From: an uncultured Collinsella sp.
GTDB lineage: Bacteria; Actinomycetota; Coriobacteriia; Coriobacteriales; Coriobacteriaceae
Assembly: GCA_934621885.1 (NCBI GenBank)
Contig: CAKTUH010000005.1
Location: forward strand, 1 to 64,000
Reading direction: 5' to 3'
DNA: 64,000 nucleotides
Shown here: piece after piece, positions 50,919 to 60,093 of the stretch
Numbering within the stretch: the stretch's first letter is position 1
How the letters are laid out: each line of letters begins with the position of its first letter
Notes under the pieces: model-generated
The model's database searches: none
What the model was told of the DNA's origin: nothing
Seen by the model: only the letters and a program-made list of their open reading frames with translations
Translations under genes and position numbers: made by a program

Positions 50919-53218
50919 GCACGCCCAAGCGCGAGCATGTGATGCCCCCGCGGCCCCTCATGCCATGGACGATGGCCTTGTGTGCCGGTCTATGCGTTAG
51001 CTGTGTCTTGGTGCTCAACGTGGCCGCCGATGCGCTACTGGGGGAGCAGACATCGGAGGTCGGACCGCTATGGGCTATTCCTGTTGCGGCGGCGGTATTC
51101 GTTGTGCTGGTTCAATCTTGTGCGCGGCTTGCCCCTTTGAAGCGGTGGCTGTATGCCGCGTCCGTCGGTCTCGTGGCGGGAGCGGTCGTCTCGGCGTGGT
51201 GGGCTGCGGGTGCGCTAAGTGCCTCGAAAGCGCTCGACGGCAGGGCGGCGAGCAGCCTTGAATTTGTGGTGCAGGGCGATCCGTCCATCAACGATGAGAC
51301 GTATTCCTACACCTGCGAAACACGCGCGGGCGGTAGACGCTTGGGCGAAGTTCGCCTATCGTGCGACCGCGAACTTGGTGCCGGGTCTCACGTGCGTGTT
51401 ATCGGCCGCGTTTCACGTTTTGAGAACGATTCGTATGGGCGCTCGCGCGTGTTCCGAGGCGAGGTGCGCAAGGTTAAAGCCGTTCGGATTGTGTCGGTCG
51501 ATGAGGGCTCTCCGGGGCCGCTGCTTCGGCTGCGAAACGGGCTGCTTGCGTCCATCGCGCCTGCGACCGACGCGGCGCGTGCGCTCATAGCCGGTGTCGT
51601 CTGCGGTCGTTCGGCCGAGCTTCGCTCTCAGCCGGCGGGCGACTGGTTTTCGGTGACGGGAACGGCACATCTTATCGCCGTCTCGGGCAGCCATTTGGCT
51701 ATCGTGGGGTTTGTAATCGAGGGCGTATTGCAAAAGACTCGGTGTTCACGTGGTCTTCAACGGGCGATATTGGCGATAACGCTTGTGGGTTACGCTGCCT
51801 TTACGGGCGCCTCGCCCTCGGCCGTGCGAGCGTGCTGCATGGTGTTCGCGACGCTTGTCGTAAACGGCGCGGGGCGTCGTCGACATGGCGCATCGGCACT
51901 CTTCGCAACCATGTCCATCTTTGTGCTACTGCGGCCGACGGTGCTGTTCGAGATGGGCTTTCAGCTTTCATGCGCCAGCGTCTTTGCCATCCTGTGCTTT
52001 TGCCCGTACGTCACCTACGCTTTGGGGGAGCTGGGTGTGCCATCGGGCGTTGCCAGCATGCTTTCCGTCACGCTTTGCTCGCAACTGGCGACGCTTCCCA
52101 TCACCATTCCTGCCTTCGGTACGTTTTCGCTCATAGCTCCACTTGCGAATGCGTTTATCGGTCCGGTGGTGAGTGTGCTGCTTGCCGTATCGCTCGTGCT
52201 GGTGCCCTGTTCGCTCGTGGTGCCGTTACAGAACTGGTCGCTTGCCGTGCCCATGATTGCCGCACGCTGCGCGCTTTTCTTTGAGCAACTGTTCGCCGCG
52301 GTGCCAGGCGCCTCGGTAAGCATTGCGCCCGATAGCATGTGGATCTATTTGGCGCCGTGCGCGTTGCTAGCTCTTTTGGTCTGGTGGCCGCGCCCACGTG
52401 CGCGTCCTATGACAGTGGGGCTTGCATGTCTTGTGCTCTTGGCGATCGTCCCGTATGTATATTGGGATCGATGTGCGCCGGCTTCGGTAACGGTCCTCGA
52501 CGTGGGCCAGGCCGATGCCATCCTTATCCGCCAGGGTGGGACCGTTGCGCTCGTCGACTGTGGGCTTGATGAGCGCGTGGTAAGCGCACTGGTGCGCAAT
52601 AACGTTCACCATATCGATGCCGTCTTTGTGACGCATTGGGATGAGGACCATTGGGGTGGCCTGCCCGCCGTGCTGGAGCAATTTTCGGTCGGAACCATTG
52701 CCGTGGCGGCTGATGCGCTGGAGGATGCCCCTGCCGAGGTCGTGGGACGACCTGGTGTCTCGTATCTGCAGGTGGCCCGCGGAGATACCATCGACATCGG
52801 CGACTTTCGCGCCCGCGTGATGTGGCCATTTGAGTCCGTGGACGGCGAAGGCAATGAAGACTCGCTCGTCCTGCTGCTCACCTACGCACAAGAGGGCAAG
52901 CGTTTACGCATGCTGCTGACCGGTGACGCCGAGCTCGATCAGGAACGTGAAATTGCTCAGGAAGTGGGAGACATCGATGTCCTTAAGCTTGGACATCACG
53001 GCTCCAAGGTTTCGGTCGACGGCGAGCTTCTGGATGTCCTGAAGCCCGAGCTTTCCCTCGCGAGCGCCGGTGAGGGGAATCGATACGGCCACCCGTCCGA
53101 TGAATGCAAAGATGCGGTTCAAAAGGCAGGCGGGGCCTTTGCGTGCACGATTGAACACGGCGACATTACCGTCACGCCGACCGCGAAGGGTTTCGCGATG
53201 CGATGCCAGCGACCATAA
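50915..53218 (+). CDS. comEC: DNA uptake channel protein ComEC/Rec2
   Basis: The 767-residue polytopic protein forms the transport channel for single-stranded DNA. It has an N-terminal membrane/OB region, the central Competence domain (AVSGSHLAIVGFVIEGVL, then many membrane segments) and a C-terminal metallo-beta-lactamase domain: VLDVGQADAILI, VFVTHWDEDHWGG (HxDxDH), LLTGDAELDQE and LKLGHHGSKVS. All expected metal ligands are present, so the nuclease-like domain may be active. Coupled to comEA. Confidence 0.95.
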   Translation: MSTPKREHVMPPRPLMPWTMALCAGLCVSCVLVLNVAADALLGEQTSEVGPLWAIPVAAAVFVVLVQSCARLAPLKRWLYAASVGLVAGAVVSAWWAAGALSASKALDGRAASSLEFVVQGDPSINDETYSYTCETRAGGRRLGEVRLSCDRELGAGSHVRVIGRVSRFENDSYGRSRVFRGEVRKVKAVRIVSVDEGSPGPLLRLRNGLLASIAPATDAARALIAGVVCGRSAELRSQPAGDWFSVTGTAHLIAVSGSHLAIVGFVIEGVLQKTRCSRGLQRAILAITLVGYAAFTGASPSAVRACCMVFATLVVNGAGRRRHGASALFATMSIFVLLRPTVLFEMGFQLSCASVFAILCFCPYVTYALGELGVPSGVASMLSVTLCSQLATLPITIPAFGTFSLIAPLANAFIGPVVSVLLAVSLVLVPCSLVVPLQNWSLAVPMIAARCALFFEQLFAAVPGASVSIAPDSMWIYLAPCALLALLVWWPRPRARPMTVGLACLVLLAIVPYVYWDRCAPASVTVLDVGQADAILIRQGGTVALVDCGLDERVVSALVRNNVHHIDAVFVTHWDEDHWGGLPAVLEQFSVGTIAVAADALEDAPAEVVGRPGVSYLQVARGDTIDIGDFRARVMWPFESVDGEGNEDSLVLLLTYAQEGKRLRMLLTGDAELDQEREIAQEVGDIDVLKLGHHGSKVSVDGELLDVLKPELSLASAGEGNRYGHPSDECKDAVQKAGGAFACTIEHGDITVTPTAKGFAMRCQRP

Positions 53219-53226
53219 CGACGTCG

Positions 53227-53256
53227 TTGGCGCACCGTAGGTCCCTGGGCTAGAAT
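53227..53256 (+). promoter_or_regulatory. Possible holA promoter
   Basis: TTGGCG at 53227-53232 and TAGAAT at 53251-53256 are 18 bp apart, 41 bp before the holA ATG. Confidence 0.5.
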
Positions 53257-53296
53257 GGCGTGGTACGAATTAGAGGGCCTGCGAGAGGGGAGCGCG

Positions 53297-54259
53297 ATGT
53301 CTGAAACCGGTCTGCTACCGGCATATCTGATCGTCGGTACCGACGGAGTTAAGCGCGATCACGCTGTCTCGCGTATGAAGGCTCGCTTGGAAAAGTCGGG
53401 CGTGGTCGAGTTCAACCTCGATGAGCGCGACATGACTAAAGACCCCGATATCGAGTCGATCATCGGCTCGCTCAACACCTTTCCCATGGGCAGCGAGTTT
53501 CGCCTGGTAATCCTCGACGGCTGCTCTAAGCTTGCCAAAGCGGTTTCCGAGCCGCTCGTTGAGTACCTCGCAAGTCCCAGCCCCACGACGGTCTGCCTTT
53601 TCATCGCCGACTCACTTGCCAAGAACACGCGCCTGTATAAGGCGATCGCCAAGATCGACAAGAAGGCCGTAATCGATTGCTCGGGTACCAAACGCTGGGA
53701 GCTGCCGCGCCGCGTGCAGCAGATGGCCACACAGCACGGTAAGTCTATCTCGACGGCTGCTGCCGAGGAGCTCGTCTCGCGCTCGGGCGAAAACACCCGC
53801 ATGCTCGATAACGACCTGGCAAAGCTCGCCCAGATGGTCGAGGCGCCTCAGATTGAGCTTGCCGACGTGGAGCGCTGGATCGTACGTACGGCCGAGGTTC
53901 AGCCCTGGGACTTCCTAAATGCCGTCTCGGCTCGCGACATGCGCCGTTCGCTCGAGCTCTTTAAACTGCTGCCTTCCAAGAGCTACGTGTGGACCTACAC
54001 GCTGCTATGCGGTCGCATCCGTGAGCTCATTGTCGCCAAGGCGCTCGACTCTCGCGGGCAGGGGCGTGAGCTCGCCGCGACGCTCAAGCTTCAGGCCTGG
54101 CAGGTCAAGAATCACCTTACCTGGGCACGTCGTTTTTCGATGACCGAGCTCGTTGTCGCCCTGGAGGGTGCCGTTGATGTTGAGCTTGCACTCAAAGGTT
54201 CGGCCGATTCGGAGACCGCGCTTTTGCTCTGGATTACGAACATCTTGAGAAAATCGTGA
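53297..54259 (+). CDS. holA: DNA polymerase III delta subunit
   Basis: Clamp loader delta subunit that opens the beta ring. The 320-residue protein shows AYLIVGTDGVKRDHAVSRMKARL, DPDIESIIGSLNTFPMGSEFRLVIL and NDLAKLAQMVE with the AAA+-like arrangement without Walker motifs. ATG 53297 has GAGGGGAG upstream; the frame extends to 53255 without a ribosome-binding site. The comEA-comEC-holA-rpsT order is the common one. Confidence 0.94.
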   Translation: MSETGLLPAYLIVGTDGVKRDHAVSRMKARLEKSGVVEFNLDERDMTKDPDIESIIGSLNTFPMGSEFRLVILDGCSKLAKAVSEPLVEYLASPSPTTVCLFIADSLAKNTRLYKAIAKIDKKAVIDCSGTKRWELPRRVQQMATQHGKSISTAAAEELVSRSGENTRMLDNDLAKLAQMVEAPQIELADVERWIVRTAEVQPWDFLNAVSARDMRRSLELFKLLPSKSYVWTYTLLCGRIRELIVAKALDSRGQGRELAATLKLQAWQVKNHLTWARRFSMTELVVALEGAVDVELALKGSADSETALLLWITNILRKS

Positions 54260-54308
54260 TGATACCTGCCTATTTGACAAATTCGTTCTATCCCTTTGAG
54301 GGGGAGCG

Positions 54309-54317
54309 TGCTATAGT
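54309..54317 (+). promoter_or_regulatory. rpsT promoter (extended -10)
   Basis: TGCTATAGT at 54309-54317 is an extended -10 box about 75 bp before rpsT. TTGACA at 54274-54279 lies too far away to be its -35. Confidence 0.5.
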
Positions 54318-54392
54318 AGGCGCTTGCATGACCTCACCGTGTCTCAGAGGTGTCATACATTTTTTGCAAGGAACTCGAAAGGAACTCCAGAA

Positions 54393-54659
54393 GTGGCAAA
54401 CATCAAGTCTCAGAAGAAGCGTATCCGCACCAATGAGGCAGCTCGCATGCGTAACAAGGCTGTCAAGTCCGAGCTCAAGACGCTGACCAAGCACGTCCAG
54501 TCCGCCGTCGCCGAGGGCGACGCCGAGAAGGCCCAGGCTGCCCTCAAGACCGTTACCAAGCGTCTCGACATGGCTGCCGCCAAGCATGTCATCCACAAGA
54601 ACCAGGCTTCCAACCGCAAGTCCGGTCTTGCCAAGCTCGTGAACAGCATCAACGCCTAA
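54393..54659 (+). CDS. rpsT: 30S ribosomal protein S20
   Basis: The 88-residue S20 starts [21 protein letters not shown] and ends with [19 protein letters not shown], both family hallmarks. GTG 54393 is the start, 9 nt after AAAGGA; the longer frame from ATG 54324 adds unrelated residues. A rare start codon combined with a loose ribosome-binding site is known for S20 in other bacteria, where it serves autoregulation. A terminator follows. Confidence 0.96.
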   Translation: MANIKSQKKRIRTNEAARMRNKAVKSELKTLTKHVQSAVAEGDAEKAQAALKTVTKRLDMAAAKHVIHKNQASNRKSGLAKLVNSINA

Positions 54660-54693
54660 GTTGTAAATTTCACACCACACAGATTACGCGCAT

Positions 54694-54730
54694 AAATGGA
54701 GCCTGTTTTATGGAACAGGCTCCATTTTTT
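54694..54730 (+). terminator. Intrinsic terminator after rpsT
   Basis: Perfect 14-bp stem AAATGGAGCCTGTT (54694-54707)/AACAGGCTCCATTT (54714-54727) followed by TTT. Its 3' end is only 13 bp from the lepA -10 box. Confidence 0.93.
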
Positions 54731-54734
54731 GTAC

Positions 54735-54748
54735 CGCTCGGGTAAGAT
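54735..54748 (+). promoter_or_regulatory. lepA promoter, probably giving a leaderless message
   Basis: CCGCTCGGGTAAGAT contains a TAAGAT -10 box at 54743-54748 that ends 7 nt before the lepA ATG. Most of it recurs before dnaJ at 58852-58866. Confidence 0.5.
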
Positions 54749-54755
54749 AGTCCGC

Positions 54756-56567
54756 ATGAATACTTCAATTGACATTTCCCACATCCGCAACTTCTCGATT
54801 GTTGCGCACATCGACCATGGCAAGTCCACGATCAGTGACCGCATCCTCGAGCTCACCCATACCGTTGACGAGCGCGACATGGAGTCGCAGCTGCTCGACA
54901 CGATGGATATCGAGCGCGAGCGCGGCATCACGATCAAGTCCAATGCCGTTCGCGTCTCCTATGATGCCGACGACGGCGAGACGTATCAGTTCAACCTGAT
55001 CGATACGCCGGGCCACGTGGACTTTACCTACGAGGTCTCGCGTTCGCTGGCCGCCTGCGAGGGCGCGGTGCTGGTCGTCGACGCCACGCAGGGCGTCGAG
55101 GCTCAGACCGTCTCCAATGCCACGCTCGCCATGAATGCCAACTTGGACATCGTGCCCGCCATCAATAAGATCGACCTGCCCTCGGCGCACCCCGATGAGG
55201 TCAAGACCGAGATCGAGGACGACCTTGCCATTCCCGCCGACGATGCCGTGTGTGTGTCGGGCAAGACCGGCGAGGGCATCCATGATCTGCTGGAGTCCAT
55301 CGTCTTTTTGATCTCGCCTCCCAAGGGCGATGCAAATGCCCCGCTCAAGGCACTTATTCTGGATTCGTACTTTGATGAGTACCGCGGCGTCGTGGCCACG
55401 GTGCGCGTCTTTGACGGTTCCATCAAAAAGGGCGACACTCTGCGTATGATGCAGGCCGAGGGCGACTTCTTGGTCGACGGCGTGGGCGTCAAGCGTCCCG
55501 CCGAGACCCCGGTGGATGCACTGACCGTCGGCGAGGTGGGCTATGTGGTCACGGGTCTGAAGGACCCCGAGGCTGTGCGCGTGGGCGATACCCTTACGTG
55601 GGCTTCGAACCCCTGCCCCGAGCCGCTGCCGGGCTACCGCGAGGCCAAGCCCATGGTCTACACGGGCCTGTTTCCCATCGACAACAAGGATTACGAGAAC
55701 CTGCGCGATGCCCTCGATAAGCTGCACGTCAACGACCCGTCGTTGGTGTGGGAGCCCGAGACGTCGGTGGCGCTGGGCTTTGGTTTCCGCGTGGGCTTCT
55801 TGGGCCTGCTGCACATGGAGGTCGTCAAGGAGCGCCTGGAGCGCGAGTTCAATCTGGACCTTATCGCCACGAGCCCCTCAGTTGACTATCACGTCTACAA
55901 GACCGATGGCGAGATGATTGATGTCCGCAGCCCGCAGGACCTGCCCGAGGCCACGCGTATCGAGCGTATCGAGGAGCCCTACCTCAAGGCAAAGATTATC
56001 TGCCCGCCCGAGTATACGGGTGCCGTCATGCAGCTTGCCATCGAGCACCGCGGCGTCACGACCGATATGATCCACCTGACGAGCAAGTCGGTCGAGATGC
56101 GCTTTGACATGCCGCTTGCCGAGCTCATCTTGGACTTCTTCGATCAGCTCAAAAGCCGCACCAAGGGCTATGCTTCGCTCGACTACGAGTTCAACGAGTA
56201 CCGTCCCTCCGAGCTCGTCAAGCTCGACATCCTGCTTTCGGGCGACGAGGTGGACGCGCTGTCGTTTATCGTGCACAAGGACAAGGCCTATGGCCTGGCC
56301 CGCGGCCTGTGCGACAAGCTTAAGGAAATTATCCCGCGGCAGCTGTTCGAGGTGCCTATCCAGGGTGCCATCGGCAACAAGATCATCGCTCGCTCCACCG
56401 TTAAGGCCCGCCGCAAGGACGTTTTGGCCAAGTGCTACGGCGGCGATATCTCGCGTAAGCGCAAGCTGCTCGAGAAGCAGAAAGAGGGCAAGAAGCGCAT
56501 GAAGGCCATCGGCTCGGTCGAGGTCCCGCAGGAGGCCTTTATGGCGATCCTCAAGGTGGACGAGTAG
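54756..56567 (+). CDS. lepA: Elongation factor 4 (LepA)
   Basis: Ribosome-associated GTPase, 603 residues. G1 [15 protein letters not shown] near residues 17-31, [35 protein letters not shown] and [10 protein letters not shown] are intact, and the LepA-specific C-terminal domain ([21 protein letters not shown], [18 protein letters not shown]) is complete. ATG 54756 gives the normal N-terminus ([21 protein letters not shown]). No ribosome-binding site is seen; see the promoter just upstream. Confidence 0.97.
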   Translation: MNTSIDISHIRNFSIVAHIDHGKSTISDRILELTHTVDERDMESQLLDTMDIERERGITIKSNAVRVSYDADDGETYQFNLIDTPGHVDFTYEVSRSLAACEGAVLVVDATQGVEAQTVSNATLAMNANLDIVPAINKIDLPSAHPDEVKTEIEDDLAIPADDAVCVSGKTGEGIHDLLESIVFLISPPKGDANAPLKALILDSYFDEYRGVVATVRVFDGSIKKGDTLRMMQAEGDFLVDGVGVKRPAETPVDALTVGEVGYVVTGLKDPEAVRVGDTLTWASNPCPEPLPGYREAKPMVYTGLFPIDNKDYENLRDALDKLHVNDPSLVWEPETSVALGFGFRVGFLGLLHMEVVKERLEREFNLDLIATSPSVDYHVYKTDGEMIDVRSPQDLPEATRIERIEEPYLKAKIICPPEYTGAVMQLAIEHRGVTTDMIHLTSKSVEMRFDMPLAELILDFFDQLKSRTKGYASLDYEFNEYRPSELVKLDILLSGDEVDALSFIVHKDKAYGLARGLCDKLKEIIPRQLFEVPIQGAIGNKIIARSTVKARRKDVLAKCYGGDISRKRKLLEKQKEGKKRMKAIGSVEVPQEAFMAILKVDE

Positions 56568-56571
56568 GTCC

Positions 56572-57615
56572 ATGGCGCTTTCCGAATACAGCAAGCGGCT
56601 GCTGGGCGCCTATGCCGAGCAGCCGTTCCTCATGGCTCCCATGGCAGGTGTTACCGACCCCGCATATCGCATCATGTGCCGCCGTCGCGGTGCCAACCTT
56701 GCCTACAGCGAGATGGTCAGCGTGGCCGGCCTTGCCTATGCCAGCAATAAGACCTGGCGCCTGGTATTGCCGGCCGACGAGGAGCAGCAGATTTGCGTGC
56801 AGCTCTTTGGCTCCAAGCCCGATCAGTTTGCGAGCGCCGTCGCTGCCGTCGAGGAGCGCGTGGGCGATCGCCTGTCGCTCATCGATATCAACATGGCCTG
56901 TCCGGCTCGCAAAGTCGTTACCAAGGGCGAGGGCTCGGCGCTCATGCGCACGCCCGACCTGGCCGAGAAGATCGTCGAGGCGGCGGTGGGCGCGGCGCAT
57001 GTGCCCGTGACCGTCAAGATCCGCAAGGGCTTTTACGCCGAGGATCGCAATGCCGCAACGTTTGCCCATATGCTCGAGGGTGCCGGGGCCGCTGCGGTGG
57101 CGGTGCACGGTCGTTGCGCCACGCAGCTCTATACGGGCCAGGCCGATTGGTCGGTGGTCGATGAGGTGGCCGACGCCGTCGAGATTCCCGTGATTGGTTC
57201 GGGCGACGTGTTCTCGGCCGAGGATGCTGCTGAGCATCTGCGCAGCTCGGGTGCCAGCGCGGTGTTTATCGCGCGTGGTATTTACGGCAATCCTTGGGTA
57301 TTTGGCGATGCGCGCGCCCTTGCTCTCGATGGTGCGCCGGTGCCGGTGCGCAGTTCCGTAGAGCGCCTGGACGCCCTGCGTGAGCATTTGACCCTGACGC
57401 ACGAGCTCTTGCCGCTCATGTCGCGCGCCCGCACGTATGCGAGCTGGTATCTCAAAGGCATGCCCCATGCCGCCGCCTGGCGCGCCCAGGTGGTGCGCTG
57501 CTCCGCCTACGAGGAGTTTATGGCACTGGTCGATGATATCGAGCGCGACGTGGTGACCTGCGAGGCCGCCCTTGCAGCCGGCGAGTCGGTGCCCGCGCAT
57601 CCGCTGGAGGCCTAA
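56572..57615 (+). CDS. dusB: tRNA-dihydrouridine synthase (DusB type)
   Basis: FMN-dependent reductase that makes dihydrouridine in tRNA, 347 residues. LMAPMAGVTDPAYRIMCRRRGANLAYSEM (two blocks), IDINMACPARKVVTKGEGSALM with the catalytic Cys, VTVKIRKGF, VHGRCATQLYTG and GSGDVFSAEDA are the barrel motifs. ATG 56572 is 4 nt after lepA. Its place between lepA and hemW is not the usual one and suggests a coupled lepA-dusB-hemW unit. Confidence 0.94.
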   Translation: MALSEYSKRLLGAYAEQPFLMAPMAGVTDPAYRIMCRRRGANLAYSEMVSVAGLAYASNKTWRLVLPADEEQQICVQLFGSKPDQFASAVAAVEERVGDRLSLIDINMACPARKVVTKGEGSALMRTPDLAEKIVEAAVGAAHVPVTVKIRKGFYAEDRNAATFAHMLEGAGAAAVAVHGRCATQLYTGQADWSVVDEVADAVEIPVIGSGDVFSAEDAAEHLRSSGASAVFIARGIYGNPWVFGDARALALDGAPVPVRSSVERLDALREHLTLTHELLPLMSRARTYASWYLKGMPHAAAWRAQVVRCSAYEEFMALVDDIERDVVTCEAALAAGESVPAHPLEA

Positions 57616-57617
57616 GG

Positions 57618-58850
57618 GTGGCCGTTACCGCGCTGTATGTGCACGTGCCGTTTTGTGCTCAAAAATGCCGCTATTGCGATTTTGACTCGCGCAGCTTTGC
57701 CCCGTGCGATTTGAATGCCGCGCTCGATGCCTATTTTGAGCAGCTGTATGCGCGGCTCGATGCCTTTGGCAAGGCTGGAGCGCTTGAGTGCATTCGCACC
57801 GTCTACGTAGGCGGCGGCACGCCGTCGCTGGCGGGAGTGCGCCTGGTGGAGCTCGCCCGGCGCGTTCGCTTGTGGTGTGAACCCGTTGAATTTACTTGCG
57901 AGGCCAATCCTGAGTCGCTGACTGTCGCACTTGTCGAAACCCTTGCCGCTGCGGGTGTCACGCGCATTTCACTTGGCGTGCAAACGCTCGATAATGACGA
58001 GCTTGCCGCTATCGGCCGTATCCATGATGCCGACCGCGCGCTCGCGGCCATCGCGACGGTCAAAGACGCCGGGCTTGACGCATCGTGCGACCTCATGTGC
58101 GGGCTTCCCGGGCAGACGGTGGCGAGCTGGCAACGCACGCTCGATGGTGTCCTTGCGGCAGCTCCGCATCACGTCTCGGTCTACCCTCTTACGCTCGAGG
58201 AGGGCACACCCCTCTATCGCATGGCATGCCGCGATGAGTCGCTTGAGCCCGATGAGGATTTTCAGGCTGCCTGTATGGATGTGGCGCGCGATTGCCTGAG
58301 CGAGGCTGGCTATCACCCTTACGAGGTGGCGAGCTATGCTCTCGACGGGCATGAGTGTGCCCACAACATTGCTTATTGGACCGGCCAGGGTTATTTGGGC
58401 CTTGGTCGCTCTGCCGCCGGCATGCTCGATGCCGGGGATTTCGACCGCTTGGCTGAGCTCTTTCCCGGTGTGTCTCCTCGTGGCGATTCGTATCGCGTGC
58501 GCCTGGTGCAACGTGACGATGCCGCGACGGCGTTTGAGGCAGAGTGTCTTTCGCGGCGCGAAGCGGTAGCCGAGGATTTGATGCTCGCCTGCCGTATGAC
58601 GCGTGGCGTGGGGTCCGACCTGCTGGTACGTGCCGCTCGCGTCATTCCTGCGGCTGAGCTGGTGTCCGCTTGCGACCGCGCACTTGAGTTGGGCCTTGCT
58701 GCCTGGGTGCCTGACGCCGGCGATGCCCATGCGAACCTTGTCGCTTCGGCCGACATCATCGCGGGCAGTGCCCGCGCCTGTCTGACGCCGACCCATTTGG
58801 GCTGGCTCGATGGAAATGTTCTGTTCGAGCTGTTTTGGGATCTAGCTTAG
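57618..58850 (+). CDS. hemW: Heme chaperone HemW / radical SAM protein
   Basis: The 410-residue protein has the radical SAM cluster motif CAQKCRYC with YVHVPFC before it, GGGTPSLAG, ITRISLGVQTLDN-like VTRISLGVQ and the C-terminal HemN-like domain. HemW members lack coproporphyrinogen oxidase activity and insert heme in respiratory enzymes; whether it does so in a fermenter is open. GTG 57618 lies 2 nt after dusB. Confidence 0.92.
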   Translation: MAVTALYVHVPFCAQKCRYCDFDSRSFAPCDLNAALDAYFEQLYARLDAFGKAGALECIRTVYVGGGTPSLAGVRLVELARRVRLWCEPVEFTCEANPESLTVALVETLAAAGVTRISLGVQTLDNDELAAIGRIHDADRALAAIATVKDAGLDASCDLMCGLPGQTVASWQRTLDGVLAAAPHHVSVYPLTLEEGTPLYRMACRDESLEPDEDFQAACMDVARDCLSEAGYHPYEVASYALDGHECAHNIAYWTGQGYLGLGRSAAGMLDAGDFDRLAELFPGVSPRGDSYRVRLVQRDDAATAFEAECLSRREAVAEDLMLACRMTRGVGSDLLVRAARVIPAAELVSACDRALELGLAAWVPDAGDAHANLVASADIIAGSARACLTPTHLGWLDGNVLFELFWDLA

Positions 58851-58851
58851 G

Positions 58852-58866
58852 CCGCTCGGGTAGAAT
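58852..58866 (+). promoter_or_regulatory. Likely promoter of the first dnaJ
   Basis: CCGCTCGGGTAGAAT shares CCGCTCGGGTA with the lepA promoter at 54735; TAGAAT (58861-58866) is the -10. Leader of about 37 nt. Confidence 0.45.
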
Positions 58867-58908
58867 TACCGCAATATATACGCTGCTGTGAGCAGGAGGT
58901 TGCCGCGC

Positions 58909-60012
58909 ATGGCGACGATGAACGAAAAAGACTACTACGAGATTTTGGGTGTCTCTAAGGACGCCACCTCGCGTGATATTCAAAAGGCCTTCCAGCAGAA
59001 GGCCCGCAAGCTCCATCCGGACGTGAACAAAGAGCCGGATGCCGAGGAAAAGTTTAAAGAGGTTTCCGAGGCCTACGCCGTGCTCTCGGACGAGCAGAAG
59101 CGTGCGCGATACGACGCCATGCGCTCGGGCAATCCCTTTGCCGGAGCTCCGACGGCTTCGCCCTATGGTGGCGGCTATGCCGGCAGTGCCGGTTATGGCA
59201 ATCCCTTTGAGGGCGGTTTCCCCTTCGGCGGCGCCTGGGGCCAGCCGCGTCGTGGCCAGGCGGCCTACAACCCCGAGAGTGGCGCCAACGTGGTCGTCGA
59301 CATCAAGCTCGATGCCAAGGAGGCCAAGAGCGGAGCCAGCAAGACCGTTCGCTATACGCGCTTCGATACCTGCGGTCACTGCGGTGGTTCGGGCTCCGTT
59401 TCGTCTGAGCATGCCCACACCTGCCCCAGTTGCGGCGGTCGCGGCCATATCGACGTCGACCTGTCGTTCCTGTTTGGCGCCGGTACGTTCCAGTCGGTTT
59501 GTCCCGAGTGCGGCGGTTCCGGCAAGGTCGTGGCCGATCCGTGCCCCGATTGCGGTGGCAGCGGTCGCACTCGCGTGACCTCCGAGCAGACGATTAAGTT
59601 TCCCGCCGGCACGCATGATGGCGACGAGGTGCGCATCCCCAACATGGGCCATGCGGGCACCAATGGTGCCTCGGGCGGAGACCTGGTCGGCCGCGCCCAC
59701 GTGGAGGCCGAGCGCTTGGAGGGCAAGGCTCGCACCGGCTTCTACCTCATGGGTATCATCGCGCCGTTTTTGGTGTTGTCGGCCATCTCGGGCGTGTTCT
59801 CGGCTTTTGCCGTGATGTGTTTTATCCCGTTTGCCATGGGACTGTTTATGGTGCTTTCGGATGGCGTGCTTCATCGCAGTCTGCTGTGGTGGAAGCGGGG
59901 CGCAATGCAGTTTGCCAACGGTTTTGCCAACGGCTTTATGTTCGCGCTCGTGTCGGTCTGGTTCGCAAGTTGCTCTCAGCGGGCCATGGTCGCGCCTTAT
60001 GGAATGCAATAA
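58909..60012 (+). CDS. DnaJ-like J-protein with C-terminal membrane anchor
   Basis: The 367-residue protein has a J domain (residues 4-70, HPD at 36-38), a Gly/Phe/Ala-rich region (72-118) and a full zinc region with four CxxCxGxG repeats (155, 172, 198, 212). The second substrate-binding domain of DnaJ is missing; after a short strand region the chain enters two or three hydrophobic segments (about 278-300, 302-322 and 336-356). It would hold Hsp70 function at the membrane. ATG 58909 has AGGAGG 10 nt upstream. A normal DnaJ follows, so this is a specialised paralogue. No dnaK or grpE is nearby. Confidence 0.85.
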   Translation: MATMNEKDYYEILGVSKDATSRDIQKAFQQKARKLHPDVNKEPDAEEKFKEVSEAYAVLSDEQKRARYDAMRSGNPFAGAPTASPYGGGYAGSAGYGNPFEGGFPFGGAWGQPRRGQAAYNPESGANVVVDIKLDAKEAKSGASKTVRYTRFDTCGHCGGSGSVSSEHAHTCPSCGGRGHIDVDLSFLFGAGTFQSVCPECGGSGKVVADPCPDCGGSGRTRVTSEQTIKFPAGTHDGDEVRIPNMGHAGTNGASGGDLVGRAHVEAERLEGKARTGFYLMGIIAPFLVLSAISGVFSAFAVMCFIPFAMGLFMVLSDGVLHRSLLWWKRGAMQFANGFANGFMFALVSVWFASCSQRAMVAPYGMQ

Positions 60013-60093
60013 CATTAAGCACACTGTTTGCGACCTGCCCAGCTTGGGTATAGGACGCACTGTGACAATATTGAAAGTCGGAAGGATTCGGTC

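Noticed and set aside
54274..54279. TTGACA as -35 box of rpsT
   Set aside because: No -10 box lies at 16-18 bp; the good TATAGT is 32 bp away.
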